A DNA stretch of 64,000 bases from Chlorobiaceae bacterium (lineage in GTDB: Bacteria > Bacteroidota > Chlorobiia > Chlorobiales > Chlorobiaceae), in contig JAAXWO010000007.1 in NCBI GenBank assembly GCA_013334965.1, positions 1 through 64,000 of the forward strand. The letters are read 5' to 3'. The notes under the pieces were generated by a model. It did not search any database. It had not been told where the DNA came from and worked only from the letters and a program-made list of their open reading frames with translations. Position numbers and translations under genes: made by a program. Shown one piece after another: positions 52,733 through 61,954 of the stretch. Each line of letters opens with the position of its first letter. Positions within the stretch are counted from its first letter, which is position 1.

Positions 52733-53639
52733 GTTGCCTGAAAAAAGCGTTAAGTCCGCCGATGATCGACTGGCCGGTATCGAGAAAAACAGTATCGACC
52801 TTCATTCGTCCCAGTTGCCTTCGCAGCTCCTCCCGCTCATGCAGACGTTCGGAGGAGTAACGGGAGAGAAGAACCCTGCTCCTGGCGTCGATGGTGATCC
52901 GCTCTCCGCTCTCCGGATCGACGAGATCGAGCAGGGCTGAGCGGGGAAGCTCGCTGTCGAGCGGATCCCCGAGATGGATGAGCACGAATTCGTGACGCAT
53001 GTTGAGCAGCTTCATGCCACGTTCATAACCCGAACCGAGAAGATCAGTCAGGAGAAACACGATCGTCTTGCGCTTTTGCGTCCGGCGGATGAAGGAGAGC
53101 GCAGCGTCGATGTCGGTCTTCATACCGCTCTGCCTGGCTGAAAAAATCTCGTTCAGGATGACCAGCGCATGTGCACGGCCCTTGCGGGGCGGAATATATC
53201 TCTCGACCCGGTCGGTGAATACCAGCAGGCCGACCTTGTCGTTGTTCTGCACCGCGCTGAAGGCGAGAATTGCAGAGACCTCGGCGGCGAGCTCATTCTT
53301 GAGCCGCATGCTGCCGAAGAGCATCGAACCTGAACCGTCGAGCACGAGCATCATGGTTCGTTCCCGCTCTTCGGTGAACATCTTGACGTACAGGTCGTTC
53401 TTGTGCGCCGAAGTGTTCCAGTCGATGGTCCTGACGTCGTCGCCGTACTGGTACTCCCTGACATGGCTGAACTCGATTCCCCGTCCCTTGAAGGTGGAGT
53501 GGTATTCGCCGCTGAAAAGCTCGTTGACCAGCCGCCTCGACCTGATTTCGAGTTTGCGGACCCGCCTTGACATCTCTTTCGGATCCGGCGCAAGGCCGGG
53601 CTCTTTTCCGGCGATGTCGTCGTCAGGGAACCTGGACAT
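52716..53639 (-). CDS. DUF58 domain protein (VWA-like)
   Basis: A 307-residue cytoplasmic protein. The DUF58 hallmark GRGIEFSHVREYQYGDDVRT with TIDWNTSAHK lies around residues 45-75, and a VWA-like core with a MIDAS-type motif MLVLDGSGSMLFGS follows. DUF58 proteins usually accompany MoxR ATPases. The start lies within the last 17 bases of the MoxR gene. Confidence 0.9.
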   Translation of the reverse strand: MSRFPDDDIAGKEPGLAPDPKEMSRRVRKLEIRSRRLVNELFSGEYHSTFKGRGIEFSHVREYQYGDDVRTIDWNTSAHKNDLYVKMFTEERERTMMLVLDGSGSMLFGSMRLKNELAAEVSAILAFSAVQNNDKVGLLVFTDRVERYIPPRKGRAHALVILNEIFSARQSGMKTDIDAALSFIRRTQKRKTIVFLLTDLLGSGYERGMKLLNMRHEFVLIHLGDPLDSELPRSALLDLVDPESGERITIDARSRVLLSRYSSERLHEREELRRQLGRMKVDTVFLDTGQSIIGGLNAFFRQRERKV

Positions 53640-54624
53640 GTTCCAGAATGCTCCTGATGAAATCCTCGGCCTTCATGCTTTCAGCTTCAGCTTCGTAACT
53701 CGGCCTGACGCGATGGCGGAGCACGTCATAGACGATGCTCTTGACATCTTCCGGAGTGGCATAGGCCCGCCGCTGGAGGAAAGCGTGGGCTTTCGATGCG
53801 AGCAGCAGGAAGATTGAGGCCCTCGGCGAGGCCCCGTACTCGATCATCGACGACAGCTCCCCGAGGCCGTAGCGGTCGGGGAATCGCGTGGCCGTGACGA
53901 GATCCACGATATAACGCTGCACGCGCTGATCGACGTATATCCTGTCCACAAGGCTTCGTGCCCTGAACACCTCTTCCGGCTCGACGACCGCAGTTACCTC
54001 CGACGACGCCTGCAGGGCGGAGGCCCGCTGCATGACCTCAAGCTCCTCCTCGAATGTCGGGTATTCGACGATCACCTTCATCATGAACCGGTCAAGCTGC
54101 GCTTCGGGCAACATGTAGGTGCCCTCGTGCTCCACGGGGTTCTGGGTGGCGAGCACCATGAACGGCTCGCCGAGCGGGAAACTGACGTCGCCGATCGTCA
54201 CCTGCTTTTCCTGCATCGCCTCCAGCAGGGCGGACTGCACCTTGGCCGGCGACCGGTTGATTTCGTCGGCGAGGATCACGTTGGCGAACACCGGGCCCTT
54301 GCGGGGGTGGAACTCCATCGTTTTCGGATTGTAGATCATCGTGCCGATCAGATCGGCGGGAAGCATGTCAGGGGTGAACTGGATACGGTGGAAGGTGAGG
54401 TTCATCGCGGTGGCGAAGGTGCGCACGATCAGGGTCTTGGCAAGCCCAGGCACACCTTCGAGCAGCAGGTGTCCGTTGGCGAGCAGAGCGATGAACACCC
54501 TGTCGATAACCCGCTTCTGGCCTATGATGGTCGTTGAAAGCACATCCCGGGTCCTGTCGAGAAATGCAGACTCCTGCGCGATTTCCCTTCCGAGAGCTTC
54601 CAGATCTGTTTCCTGTTTGGTCAT
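53623..54624 (-). CDS. moxR: MoxR family AAA+ ATPase
   Basis: A 333-residue ATPase. Walker A LLEGVPGLAKTLI, Walker B VILADEINRSP, the sensor ATQNPVEHEGTYMLPEAQLD and the C-terminal lid are MoxR hallmarks. MoxR proteins act as chaperones inserting cofactors or assembling complexes with VWA partners, such as those encoded directly downstream. It is the first gene of the operon. Confidence 0.94.
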   Translation of the reverse strand: MTKQETDLEALGREIAQESAFLDRTRDVLSTTIIGQKRVIDRVFIALLANGHLLLEGVPGLAKTLIVRTFATAMNLTFHRIQFTPDMLPADLIGTMIYNPKTMEFHPRKGPVFANVILADEINRSPAKVQSALLEAMQEKQVTIGDVSFPLGEPFMVLATQNPVEHEGTYMLPEAQLDRFMMKVIVEYPTFEEELEVMQRASALQASSEVTAVVEPEEVFRARSLVDRIYVDQRVQRYIVDLVTATRFPDRYGLGELSSMIEYGASPRASIFLLLASKAHAFLQRRAYATPEDVKSIVYDVLRHRVRPSYEAEAESMKAEDFIRSILEHVQVP

Positions 54625-54703
54625 GCCGATCCTCCCGAATCACTTGACGTCCTCCCGACCGGAGTCGTTGAAAAACGTCCCTGGTTAATCCTTTCCGGTT
54701 ATT

Positions 54704-54931
54704 TCATCCCTTCCTGTAGAGGCCCTTGAACCCCAGCACCAGCAGAACAATGCCGATGACGAGCGCCGACCATGAAATCATATCCCCGATATAAAACATG
54801 CTGTTCAGCAGGCCGACGGCCGGAGCGAACAGCAGGACAAGATCCGCGCCGACAAGAATGAGCAATGCGCTCAGGAAACTGATCCTGACACGCGGTTTGC
54901 TATTCGTCTCCTGTTTCTTAGCTTTGGCCAT
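54704..54931 (-). CDS. Small membrane protein, unknown
   Basis: A 75-residue protein: a lysine-rich cytoplasmic tail (AKAKKQETNSKPRVR) followed by two membrane helices (LSALLILVGADLVLLFAPAV and SALVIGIVLLVLGFKGLY). I choose the ATG at 54931; the longer start at 54955 would overlap tsaD. It begins only 23 bases from the divergent tsaD start, so the promoter regions of the two must overlap each other's genes. Confidence 0.65.
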   Translation of the reverse strand: MAKAKKQETNSKPRVRISFLSALLILVGADLVLLFAPAVGLLNSMFYIGDMISWSALVIGIVLLVLGFKGLYRKG

Positions 54932-54954
54932 AGCACACTCTTTATCTTTGAGCA

Positions 54955-56010
54955 ATGAATATTTTAGGGGTAGAAACCAGCTGTGACGAAACCTCCGCTG
55001 CGGTCATCCGCAACGGGAAAGTATGTTCCAACGTCGTCAGTTCACAGCTTTGCCACACAGACTTCGGCGGAGTCGTTCCTGAGCTGGCATCCAGGGAGCA
55101 TGAACGGCTGATCGTTTCGATTGCCGAAGCTGCCATAACTGAAGCAAATATAACAAAAAATGAGCTTGATGTCATAGCCGCGACCGCAGGCCCCGGCCTG
55201 ATCGGGGCCGTGATGGTCGGGCTCTGCTTCGCGGAAGGACTCGCCTGGGCGCTCGGCAAGCCGTTCGTGCCGGTCAACCATGTCGAAGCGCACATCTTCT
55301 CTCCGTTCATCAGCGACGAACCGGGTCACCGGGCGCCGGACGGCGATTTCATCTCGCTGACCGTATCCGGCGGCCACACGCTGCTGTCGATCGTCCATCA
55401 GGACCTCAGCTACGAGGTGATCGGGCGGACCATCGACGACGCGGCCGGCGAAGCCTTCGACAAGACCGGCAAGATGCTCGGTCTCGGTTATCCCGCAGGC
55501 CCGGTCATCGACCGCCTTTCAAGGCAGGGTGACCCGGAGTTCTACCGCTTTCCGAGAGCCCTGACCTCCAGCTCCCAGACCAGCCGAAGCTACCGTAACA
55601 ACTTCGATTTCAGCTTTTCAGGGCTGAAGACCTCCGTACTGACATGGCTCGGCAAGCACGATGCCGGATATATTGAGCAACACCTGCCGGACCTGGCGGC
55701 ATCCATCCAGCAGGCCATCGTCAGCGTGCTGGTGGAAAAAACCATCGCAGCTGCTCTCCTGCACAAGGTCAGCGCAGTGTCCATCGCCGGAGGGGTCAGC
55801 GCCAACTCCGGGTTGCGCTCAGCAATGCAGGAGGCTTGCCTGAAACACGGGATGGAGCTGTTCGTGCCGAAAGCGGCCTATTCGACAGACAACGCGGCCA
55901 TGATCGCAACCATGGCCGGACTGATGATGTCGAGGGGCAAGGTTACAGGAAATTCCTATGGCACGGCACCTTTCGCCAGGTTCATTGCAGCAGGAAAAGG
56001 GGCGCGTTGA
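54955..56010 (+). CDS. tsaD: tRNA N6-threonylcarbamoyladenosine transferase
   Basis: A 351-residue ASKHA-fold protein that transfers the threonylcarbamoyl group to A37 of ANN-decoding tRNAs. It starts [17 protein letters not shown], has the metal-binding [22 protein letters not shown] and the phosphate loops [19 protein letters not shown] and [12 protein letters not shown]. Length is standard (about 340). The ribosome binding site is weak. Confidence 0.97.
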   Translation: MNILGVETSCDETSAAVIRNGKVCSNVVSSQLCHTDFGGVVPELASREHERLIVSIAEAAITEANITKNELDVIAATAGPGLIGAVMVGLCFAEGLAWALGKPFVPVNHVEAHIFSPFISDEPGHRAPDGDFISLTVSGGHTLLSIVHQDLSYEVIGRTIDDAAGEAFDKTGKMLGLGYPAGPVIDRLSRQGDPEFYRFPRALTSSSQTSRSYRNNFDFSFSGLKTSVLTWLGKHDAGYIEQHLPDLAASIQQAIVSVLVEKTIAAALLHKVSAVSIAGGVSANSGLRSAMQEACLKHGMELFVPKAAYSTDNAAMIATMAGLMMSRGKVTGNSYGTAPFARFIAAGKGAR

Positions 56011-56118
56011 AATAATTTGGGAAATACCTTATCTTGCGGTTCAATTTAGGGCGCATCATCCAGGAACAAGACCGGGCTGACACGCCAGGCAACGATTTCC
56101 AACAGCAAGCCATCCACC

Positions 56119-56472
56119 ATGCAAGACTTCATCATCGCACTGATGCTTTTCGCACCTCCGACCGGAGGCCAGACGCCGAACCCGTTCATACAGCTCGTCC
56201 CGCTCGTACTGATCTTCGTCGTTTTCTACTTTTTCATGATCCGTCCCCAGCAGAAAAAGCAGAAAGACCGCGAGTCCCTGCTTGACACCATCAAGCGCGG
56301 AGACAAGGTCGTGACCATCGGCGGCATCCACGGCACGGTCGCCGGGATCGAATCCGATAAAAAAACGGTTCTCGTGCAGGTTGCCGACAACGTCAAGATT
56401 AAATTCGAGCGTACGGCGATCGCCAACATAGAAAAACAGGAAACCGGCGACAAACTCGCCACAAAGGAGTGA
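56119..56472 (+). CDS. yajC: Preprotein translocase subunit YajC
   Basis: A 117-residue protein with one N-terminal membrane helix (PLVLIFVVFYFFMIRPQQKK, the YajC hallmark) and a cytoplasmic domain with GDKVVTIGGIHGTVAGIES. It works with SecDF to boost Sec export. secDF is not in the window. It precedes carA by nine bases. Confidence 0.95.
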   Translation: MQDFIIALMLFAPPTGGQTPNPFIQLVPLVLIFVVFYFFMIRPQQKKQKDRESLLDTIKRGDKVVTIGGIHGTVAGIESDKKTVLVQVADNVKIKFERTAIANIEKQETGDKLATKE

Positions 56473-56481
56473 CACGCAGCA

Positions 56482-57591
56482 ATGCAGGAAACACCAGCGA
56501 TACTTGTTCTCGAAAACGGCTCGGTTTACAGGGGCACAGCATTCGGATATATCGGCGATGCCTCGGGTGAAGTCGTCTTCAACACCTCGCTGACCGGCTA
56601 TCAGGAGATCCTCACCGATCCATCCTACTCCGGGCAGATGGTGGTAATGACCTATCCGCTCATCGGGAACTACGGCATTACGCCGAACGATGACGAGTCG
56701 GCGAAAATATGGGCTTCGGCGCTGATCGTGCGCGAAGCGTCCAACGTATACAGCAACTTCGAATCGAACAGAAGCCTCGGCGATACGCTGAAAGAGGCGA
56801 AAGTGATGGGCCTGCAAGGCATCGACACGCGAAAACTCGTCAGGGAGATCCGCGAGAAAGGCGCGATGCGCGGCGTCATCTCGACCAGCTGCGACGATGT
56901 GGAGGCCTTGAAATTACAGGCGGCAGGCATCCCCGAGATGACCGGCCTCGACCTCGTACGGACCGTCACCACGCCATCGTCCTACATCGTGGACAACCCT
57001 GAAGCGAAATACCATGTCGTCGCCTTCGATTACGGCATCAAGACGAACATCGTGCGCCAGCTCAGGCTCGAGGGGTGCCGCGTCACGGTCGTCAACGCCA
57101 GGACCCCTGCCGCCGAAGTGATCGCGATGAACCCCGACGGCGTCTTTCTCTCCAACGGCCCCGGCGATCCGTTTGCCGTCACCTACGCCATCGAAACCAT
57201 CAGGGAACTTGTCGAATACAGCCGAAGCCAGCGCCAGATACCGATCTTCGGCATCTGCCTCGGCCACCAGCTGCTCTCGCTCGCTTTCGGGGCAAAGACC
57301 TACAAGCTCAAGTTCGGACACCACGGAGCGAACCATCCGGTCAAGAACCTGCTGGACAGCAGAATCGAAATCACGTCGCAGAACCACGGGTTCGCCGTCG
57401 AAATGGCGTCGCTGCCGGAAGCGCTTGAGCTGACCCACAGGAACCTGTACGACCAGACCGTTGAAGGCGTGCGCCACCGTGAGCTTCCCTGCTTCTCGGT
57501 GCAGTACCATCCTGAAGCAGCTCCGGGTCCGCATGACTCGCACTACCTGTTCAAGGAGTTCACCGAGCTCATGGAGCAGGCCAGAAACTGA
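56482..57591 (+). CDS. carA: Carbamoyl-phosphate synthase small subunit
   Basis: A 369-residue glutaminase subunit that supplies ammonia for carbamoyl phosphate, used in arginine and pyrimidine synthesis. The N-terminal domain ([39 protein letters not shown]) and the class I amidotransferase domain with [15 protein letters not shown] (catalytic cysteine) and the C-terminal [15 protein letters not shown] (catalytic histidine and glutamate) are complete. carB is not next to it. It is likely co-transcribed with yajC, nine bases upstream. Confidence 0.97.
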   Translation: MQETPAILVLENGSVYRGTAFGYIGDASGEVVFNTSLTGYQEILTDPSYSGQMVVMTYPLIGNYGITPNDDESAKIWASALIVREASNVYSNFESNRSLGDTLKEAKVMGLQGIDTRKLVREIREKGAMRGVISTSCDDVEALKLQAAGIPEMTGLDLVRTVTTPSSYIVDNPEAKYHVVAFDYGIKTNIVRQLRLEGCRVTVVNARTPAAEVIAMNPDGVFLSNGPGDPFAVTYAIETIRELVEYSRSQRQIPIFGICLGHQLLSLAFGAKTYKLKFGHHGANHPVKNLLDSRIEITSQNHGFAVEMASLPEALELTHRNLYDQTVEGVRHRELPCFSVQYHPEAAPGPHDSHYLFKEFTELMEQARN

Positions 57592-57598
57592 CCATGCC

Positions 57599-57634
57599 CG
57601 GCGCACAGCAGTCGCAAGACATCTCTGTGCGCCG
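57599..57634. other. Stem-loop after carA
   Basis: CGGCGCACAG (57599-57608) and CTGTGCGCCG (57625-57634) are perfect 10-base reverse complements around a 16-base loop, a few bases after the carA stop. There is no T-run, so it may stabilise the transcript end or act as part of termination rather than as a full terminator. Confidence 0.5.
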
Positions 57635-57839
57635 AAGCATCTCCCCAATCCCCGCCATCTCTCCTGGGGGATGCCTCTCGTTCGCCTCGCGATACACCGA
57701 CCTGCCCCACTCCGCCGATCATTGCCTTGCGCCTCTTTTGTTCAAGCCCGTATACCTGTCCAGACAGCGCACATGACCACAGGCCAGAGCGGCGGATATT
57801 TCGTGCCATATCTCCATGGCCGGAGCTTCAGGCTTCACG

Positions 57840-57880
57840 AAAAACAGCCGAAGCGATTGTCGTCGCGCTGTTTTTGCCAA
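57840..57880 (+). terminator. Possible bidirectional terminator between carA and phnA
   Basis: AAAAACAGC (57840-57848) pairs with GCTGTTTTT (57867-57875) around an 18-base loop; A-run and T-run flank the stem. It lies about 60 bases upstream of the PhnA-like gene. The rest of the 345-base interval (57592-57936) has no supportable gene. Confidence 0.4.
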
Positions 57881-57936
57881 AAATCATTATTATGTCGCAA
57901 AAATCTACGCTGGATAATCTCGAAAAAGGAACGATC

Positions 57937-58275
57937 ATGAGCGATCTGCCGAACTGCCCGAAATGCAACTCTGAATACACCTATGAAGTCGGAACCCTCC
58001 TGACCTGCCCCGAATGCGCCCACGAATGGAGCGCCTCGACTGAACAGGCAGAGGAAAAAGCCCGCGTATGGAAGGATGCGAACGGCAACATCCTGCAGGA
58101 CGGCGATACGGTGACGGTGATCAAGGATCTCAAGGTGAAAGGCGCATCGTCGATGCTCAAGGGCGGCACGAAGGTAAAGAACATCCGCCTGATCGACGGC
58201 GACCATGACATCGACTGCAAGATCGACGGGTTCGGGCCGATGCAACTGAAATCGGAATTCGTCAGGAAAGCCTGA
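57937..58275 (+). CDS. PhnA-like zinc-ribbon protein (YjdM)
   Basis: A 112-residue protein of the PhnA/YjdM family. The N-terminal zinc ribbon reads [20 protein letters not shown] with CAHEW, giving four cysteines, and the SH3-like C-terminal domain shows [20 protein letters not shown] and [15 protein letters not shown]. Despite the name, most members are not phosphonoacetate hydrolases, and function is uncertain. The start at 57937 has AAGGA upstream; a longer reading to 57892 lacks one. Confidence 0.88.
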   Translation: MSDLPNCPKCNSEYTYEVGTLLTCPECAHEWSASTEQAEEKARVWKDANGNILQDGDTVTVIKDLKVKGASSMLKGGTKVKNIRLIDGDHDIDCKIDGFGPMQLKSEFVRKA

Positions 58276-58565
58276 CGCGACCATACGCTCAACGCCGCCC
58301 ATGCCCGTCAGGCGGCAGGCAAGATTCCGAAACATTTTCAGGGAGCGGAAACCGCCGGAATCCGCCGCTCCACGGGCCCATACACCGCATACCTGGGATA
58401 AGGCTTGATTGACGCGGCATTCCAAAGCTCTTTCAAGCAATCCCGAAATGCTTATATTGTTCCCCAATCGATGGTCGATCCCTGATCGCCGGAGCCTGAT
58501 ATCCAGACAAGCTGTTATGGTTTTGCAACGTCTACATATAGACGCCCATTGAATAAGTTCCATTC
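58276..58565. other. Intergenic region before the aminotransferase
   Basis: A 290-base interval. Two hairpins are visible: GCCGCC/GGCGGC near 58291-58315, shortly after the PhnA-like stop, and CGTCTA/TAGACG (58529-58544), shortly before the aminotransferase start. Neither has a T-run. No known riboswitch fits by eye. Confidence 0.35.
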
Positions 58566-59705
58566 ATGAAAAAACGACTCTTCACCCCTGGGCCCACGCC
58601 TGTGCCGGAAAATGTCATGCTTCGCATGGCAGCACCGATCATCCATCACAGGAACCCCGAATTCATGGAGATACTTCAGAGGGTACACGACAACCTGAAG
58701 TACCTGTTCAAAACGACCCAGCCGGTCGTCGTCATGACCTGCTCCGGAACCGGCGGCATGGAATCGGCGATATCCAGCCTTTTCAGGAGCGGCGACAAGG
58801 TCATCACGATCAACGGCGGCAAATTCGGCGAACGATGGGGGGAGCTGGTTCGCACCTTCGGCGGCAATTGCATCGAGGAAAATGTAGAGTGGGGCAAGGC
58901 CATCCAGCCTGAACGCCTCTCCGAACTGCTCAGCGAACACCCGGATGCCATCGGCGTCTGCATCACCCACTCCGAGACGTCAACCGGTACCGCTTCAGAC
59001 GTGAAAGCCCTCTGCGCGACCATCCGCGAACAGTCCGACGCCCTCATCCTCGTCGACGGCATCACCGCCATCGGCGCCCATGAGTTCCATTTCGATGACT
59101 GGGGTGCGGACATCTGCATCACGGGTTCCCAGAAGGGCCTCATGATGCCTCCCGGCCTGGCACTCATCGCCGTTTCGGAACGGGCGCAGGACATTATCAA
59201 CAGCAGGAAAGGGCAGCCGCAGTGCTACCTCAGCCTGAAAAAGGCCCTGAAGGCCCATGAGGGGAACGACACCCCATTCACGCCTGCCGTCACGCTCATC
59301 ATCGGGCTCGACGAAGCCCTCCGGATGCTTCGAGAGGAGGGGATCGAGAATGTCTGGGCGCGTCACGAACGGCTTGCTGGGGCATGCAAGGCAGGATGCG
59401 AAGCCCTCGGCATGAGGCTCTTCAGCAGTTCGCCTTCGTTCGCCGTCACTCCGGTATGGCTTCCCGAAGATGTTGACTGGAAAGCGTTCAACAAGACCCT
59501 GAAAATCAGCAACGGCATCACCGTGGCTGCCGGCCAGGACGACTTTGCAGGACGAATCTTCCGCATTTCACATCTCGGCTACTACGACGAGCTCGACATG
59601 CTCTCGGTGATCGGCGGATTGGAGAGGACGCTTAAGGCGATGAATGTGCCGTTCGAGATCGGCGCAGGCGTCAGCGCAGTTCAGCGCGCGCTCCTGCAGG
59701 ATTGA
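58566..59705 (+). CDS. Class V aminotransferase (serine-pyruvate/alanine-glyoxylate type)
   Basis: A 379-residue PLP enzyme. It starts KKRLFTPGPTPVPENVMLRM, then HHRNPEFMEILQRVHDNLKY, VMTCSGTGGMESAISSLFRS, the cofactor aspartate in LILVDGITAIGAHEF and the Schiff-base lysine in ITGSQKGLMMPPGLAL. This group includes serine-pyruvate, alanine-glyoxylate and phosphoserine-type transaminases and the protein once called soluble hydrogenase small subunit. In an autotroph it could serve serine/glycine metabolism; the exact substrate cannot be read. Confidence 0.9.
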   Translation: MKKRLFTPGPTPVPENVMLRMAAPIIHHRNPEFMEILQRVHDNLKYLFKTTQPVVVMTCSGTGGMESAISSLFRSGDKVITINGGKFGERWGELVRTFGGNCIEENVEWGKAIQPERLSELLSEHPDAIGVCITHSETSTGTASDVKALCATIREQSDALILVDGITAIGAHEFHFDDWGADICITGSQKGLMMPPGLALIAVSERAQDIINSRKGQPQCYLSLKKALKAHEGNDTPFTPAVTLIIGLDEALRMLREEGIENVWARHERLAGACKAGCEALGMRLFSSSPSFAVTPVWLPEDVDWKAFNKTLKISNGITVAAGQDDFAGRIFRISHLGYYDELDMLSVIGGLERTLKAMNVPFEIGAGVSAVQRALLQD

Positions 59706-59706
59706 G

Positions 59707-59728
59707 GCCCGGCCTTTCAATGCCGGGC
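59707..59728. other. Palindrome after the aminotransferase gene
   Basis: GCCCGGC (59707-59713) pairs with GCCGGGC (59722-59728), followed by TGAAGGG. The core resembles the dispersed GGGCTGAAGCCC palindromes. No T-run follows on the plus strand, so termination would be weak. Confidence 0.45.
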
Positions 59729-59758
59729 TGAAGGGCGTATATTGCAAAAAAAGCCGCC

Positions 59759-60427
59759 ATGCACAGACTACTGCCGTTACTGATCGCGCTCTTCTCCTTC
59801 AGTGCGGTCCAGTCGAACCTGGATCAGTACCATCTGTTCAGTACGGCGAGCATGTACGGGAAAAACGGCGACCATACCGAAGCCATACGTCTCTACCGGA
59901 CGCTGCTTGACCGCTACCCGGCGGGTCTCCTGCGATCCGAAGCCTCCTTCAACCTTGCCGATGCAGAGTACCGGCTGAAGCATTACCGTCGCGCCGCCGA
60001 CCTGTTCGAAAGCCTCCCGTCGGGCAACTCCGAACTCAGCAGGCAGGCTGGATACAACCGGGGCAACGCCCTTGCGATGGCCGCTTTCGAAAACAGTAAA
60101 TCCAACGACTACAAAGAGCTCCTCGGACGATCACTCGCCTGCTATCGTCGTGCGCTTCTCGACAACCCCCGGAATACAGATGCGAGGATCAATTACGAAA
60201 TCGTCCTGCGGGCGATGCGCAGCCTCTCGCCGCCGCCGCCATCCCCGGCTCCCGCCCCGACAGGCGGAGGCAGTGGCAACAGTGCCGGCCGTTCAAACTC
60301 CGGGGTCAGCACAGAGGTCGCGAACATGATCCTCAACAACGCCAGGCAGGAGGAGTCCCGCCAGATGCAGAAATATTTCAAACCCGTCCAGCCAAGGAAA
60401 TCGGGTGAAGAGCAGCCTGACTGGTAA
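59759..60427 (+). CDS. TPR protein, BatC-like
   Basis: A 222-residue exported protein: signal peptide HRLLPLLIALFSFSAVQS, two or three TPR-like units (GDHTEAIRLYRTLLDRYPAG, SEASFNLADAEYRLKHYRRA, YNRGNALAMAAFENSK and CYRRALLDNPRNTDARINYE), a Pro/Gly/Ser-rich linker (about 160-180) and a C-terminal helix ending RQMQKYFKPVQPRKSG. This arrangement is that of BatC proteins, which normally belong to MoxR-DUF58-BatA-BatB operons such as the one 5 kb away. It ends four bases before the radical SAM gene. Confidence 0.75.
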   Translation: MHRLLPLLIALFSFSAVQSNLDQYHLFSTASMYGKNGDHTEAIRLYRTLLDRYPAGLLRSEASFNLADAEYRLKHYRRAADLFESLPSGNSELSRQAGYNRGNALAMAAFENSKSNDYKELLGRSLACYRRALLDNPRNTDARINYEIVLRAMRSLSPPPPSPAPAPTGGGSGNSAGRSNSGVSTEVANMILNNARQEESRQMQKYFKPVQPRKSGEEQPDW

Positions 60428-60431
60428 CGCC

Positions 60432-61853
60432 ATGGCAATATCGAAACAGGTCGCGCTGGTATTCCTTCCCTCTGAAAGCGGGGTGGACGGCGCTCGATCG
60501 ATCTATGGAGAGAGCTCCGTTTCCGGCCCTGCAAGATGGATCAACGACGGCGTAAGGAACCTCATCAAAAGGACGCAGTTCGCCATTCCCCCCCTATCGT
60601 TGATGATCCTGGCTTCGGTTGAGGTTCCCGGCGTGGAACAGACCATCTGCGACCTCCGCTTCGAGGATTTCCCGATCGACAGGAGATGGGACCTGGCGGG
60701 CATCAGCGTGCAGACCGGCATGGCTGCGCGGGCATTCGAACTGGCCGACACGCTTCGTGCCAGAGGCATCACGGTCGTGCTCGGCGGACCTCACGTCACG
60801 ATGTTCCCGGATTCGTGCCGCCCGCACGCGGACTGCCTCGTGCACGGCGAAGCCGACGACCTCTGGGCCGAGGTGCTTACCGACCTTGCCGCCGACTCGC
60901 TCAGGACCGAATATATTGCAGATACGCCTCCGGACATGCAGCTTCACCGGCCGGTCAGCAAATCATCTCTCCGGATACATCGCTACTTCACGACAAACCT
61001 GATCCAGACCGGGCGCGGCTGTCCTTACCAATGCGACTTCTGCAACGTTCATGTGCTGAACGGACGCGTGCTTCGCCAGCGACGGATCGGCGACCTCGTC
61101 GAGGAGATCCGGAGGTTCAGGGAGGATGACAAGAGGATATTCTTTTTCGTCGACGACTCCATCAATGCCGATCCGTCGTTTGCCCTTGAGCTTTTCCGTC
61201 AGCTCACGCCGCTCGGGATCCGGTGGTTCGGCCAGGCCACCACGGCTCTCGGCCAACAGCAGGAACTTCTCGAAACCTTTGCAAAGTCCGGATGCCAGGC
61301 GCTGCTCGTGGGCATCGAAAGCATCGAAACATCAAGCAGAAACGCGCATCGCAAGACACAGAACCGGACCGAAGAGCTTGCAGGAAACATCAAGGCCATC
61401 AGGCAGAGCGGCATAAGCCTCTACGGAAGCTTTATCTACGGCCTCGACGGCGATACGCTCCGGACTCCTGCAGCCATCCTCGACTTTATCGCCGACACCC
61501 GGCTCGACGTCCCGGGCATCAATACCCTCCGGCCTATTCCAGGCACGAAGGTCTTCGATCGGCTCAGGGAGGAGGGACGCCTGCTCTTCGATCCGTCAGA
61601 CATCACCGCGTTCCGGTACACGTTCGGCCAGGAAATGCTTTACCTTCCGAAAAACATCCCGCTGCCGGACTTCATAGAAAGCTACTCTGAACTGACCCGA
61701 AAGGTCTTCAACGTCGGCAATGCCGTGAAGCGTGGCATGGAGGCCCCAAGCATCCGGGCTGCCGTACTGTTCTTCAACCTCTTCTATACACATCTCTACA
61801 GCCTGTCAAGGAATGATCTTCACCGTCAGCTCGAAACGATCGGCCGCACCTGA
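60432..61853 (+). CDS. B12-binding-domain radical SAM protein
   Basis: A 473-residue protein. The N-terminal half (about 1-150) has the B12-binding Rossmann pattern GVDGARS, ISVQTGMAARAFELADTLRA and VVLGGPHVTMFPDSCR, without the DxHxxG cobalamin-histidine motif. The radical SAM cluster motif is GRGCPYQCDFCNVHV (CxxxCxxC). Later SIETSSRNAHRKTQNRTEEL and a GINTLRPIPGTKVFDRL motif close it. Many such proteins act in bacteriochlorophyll, carotenoid or tetrapyrrole methylation in green sulfur bacteria; this one's substrate is unknown. It is probably co-transcribed with the TPR gene. Confidence 0.88.
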   Translation: MAISKQVALVFLPSESGVDGARSIYGESSVSGPARWINDGVRNLIKRTQFAIPPLSLMILASVEVPGVEQTICDLRFEDFPIDRRWDLAGISVQTGMAARAFELADTLRARGITVVLGGPHVTMFPDSCRPHADCLVHGEADDLWAEVLTDLAADSLRTEYIADTPPDMQLHRPVSKSSLRIHRYFTTNLIQTGRGCPYQCDFCNVHVLNGRVLRQRRIGDLVEEIRRFREDDKRIFFFVDDSINADPSFALELFRQLTPLGIRWFGQATTALGQQQELLETFAKSGCQALLVGIESIETSSRNAHRKTQNRTEELAGNIKAIRQSGISLYGSFIYGLDGDTLRTPAAILDFIADTRLDVPGINTLRPIPGTKVFDRLREEGRLLFDPSDITAFRYTFGQEMLYLPKNIPLPDFIESYSELTRKVFNVGNAVKRGMEAPSIRAAVLFFNLFYTHLYSLSRNDLHRQLETIGRT

Positions 61854-61954
61854 ATACATTTTGAGAGGATGTGAATTATGATTAAAATGAAGTTTGACTT
61901 ATTTTCACAAAAATTGACACCAACGACAACACATACAATCCCAAGGAGACTTAC

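Noticed and set aside
57543-57809. Minus-strand open frame of 88 codons at the end of carA
   Set aside because: It overlaps the conserved C-terminus of carA, and its peptide is low-complexity basic sequence typical of an antisense frame.
58490-58565. Riboswitch before the aminotransferase
   Set aside because: Only one six-base-pair hairpin is visible; no conserved core of the glycine, SAM or cobalamin classes could be found.
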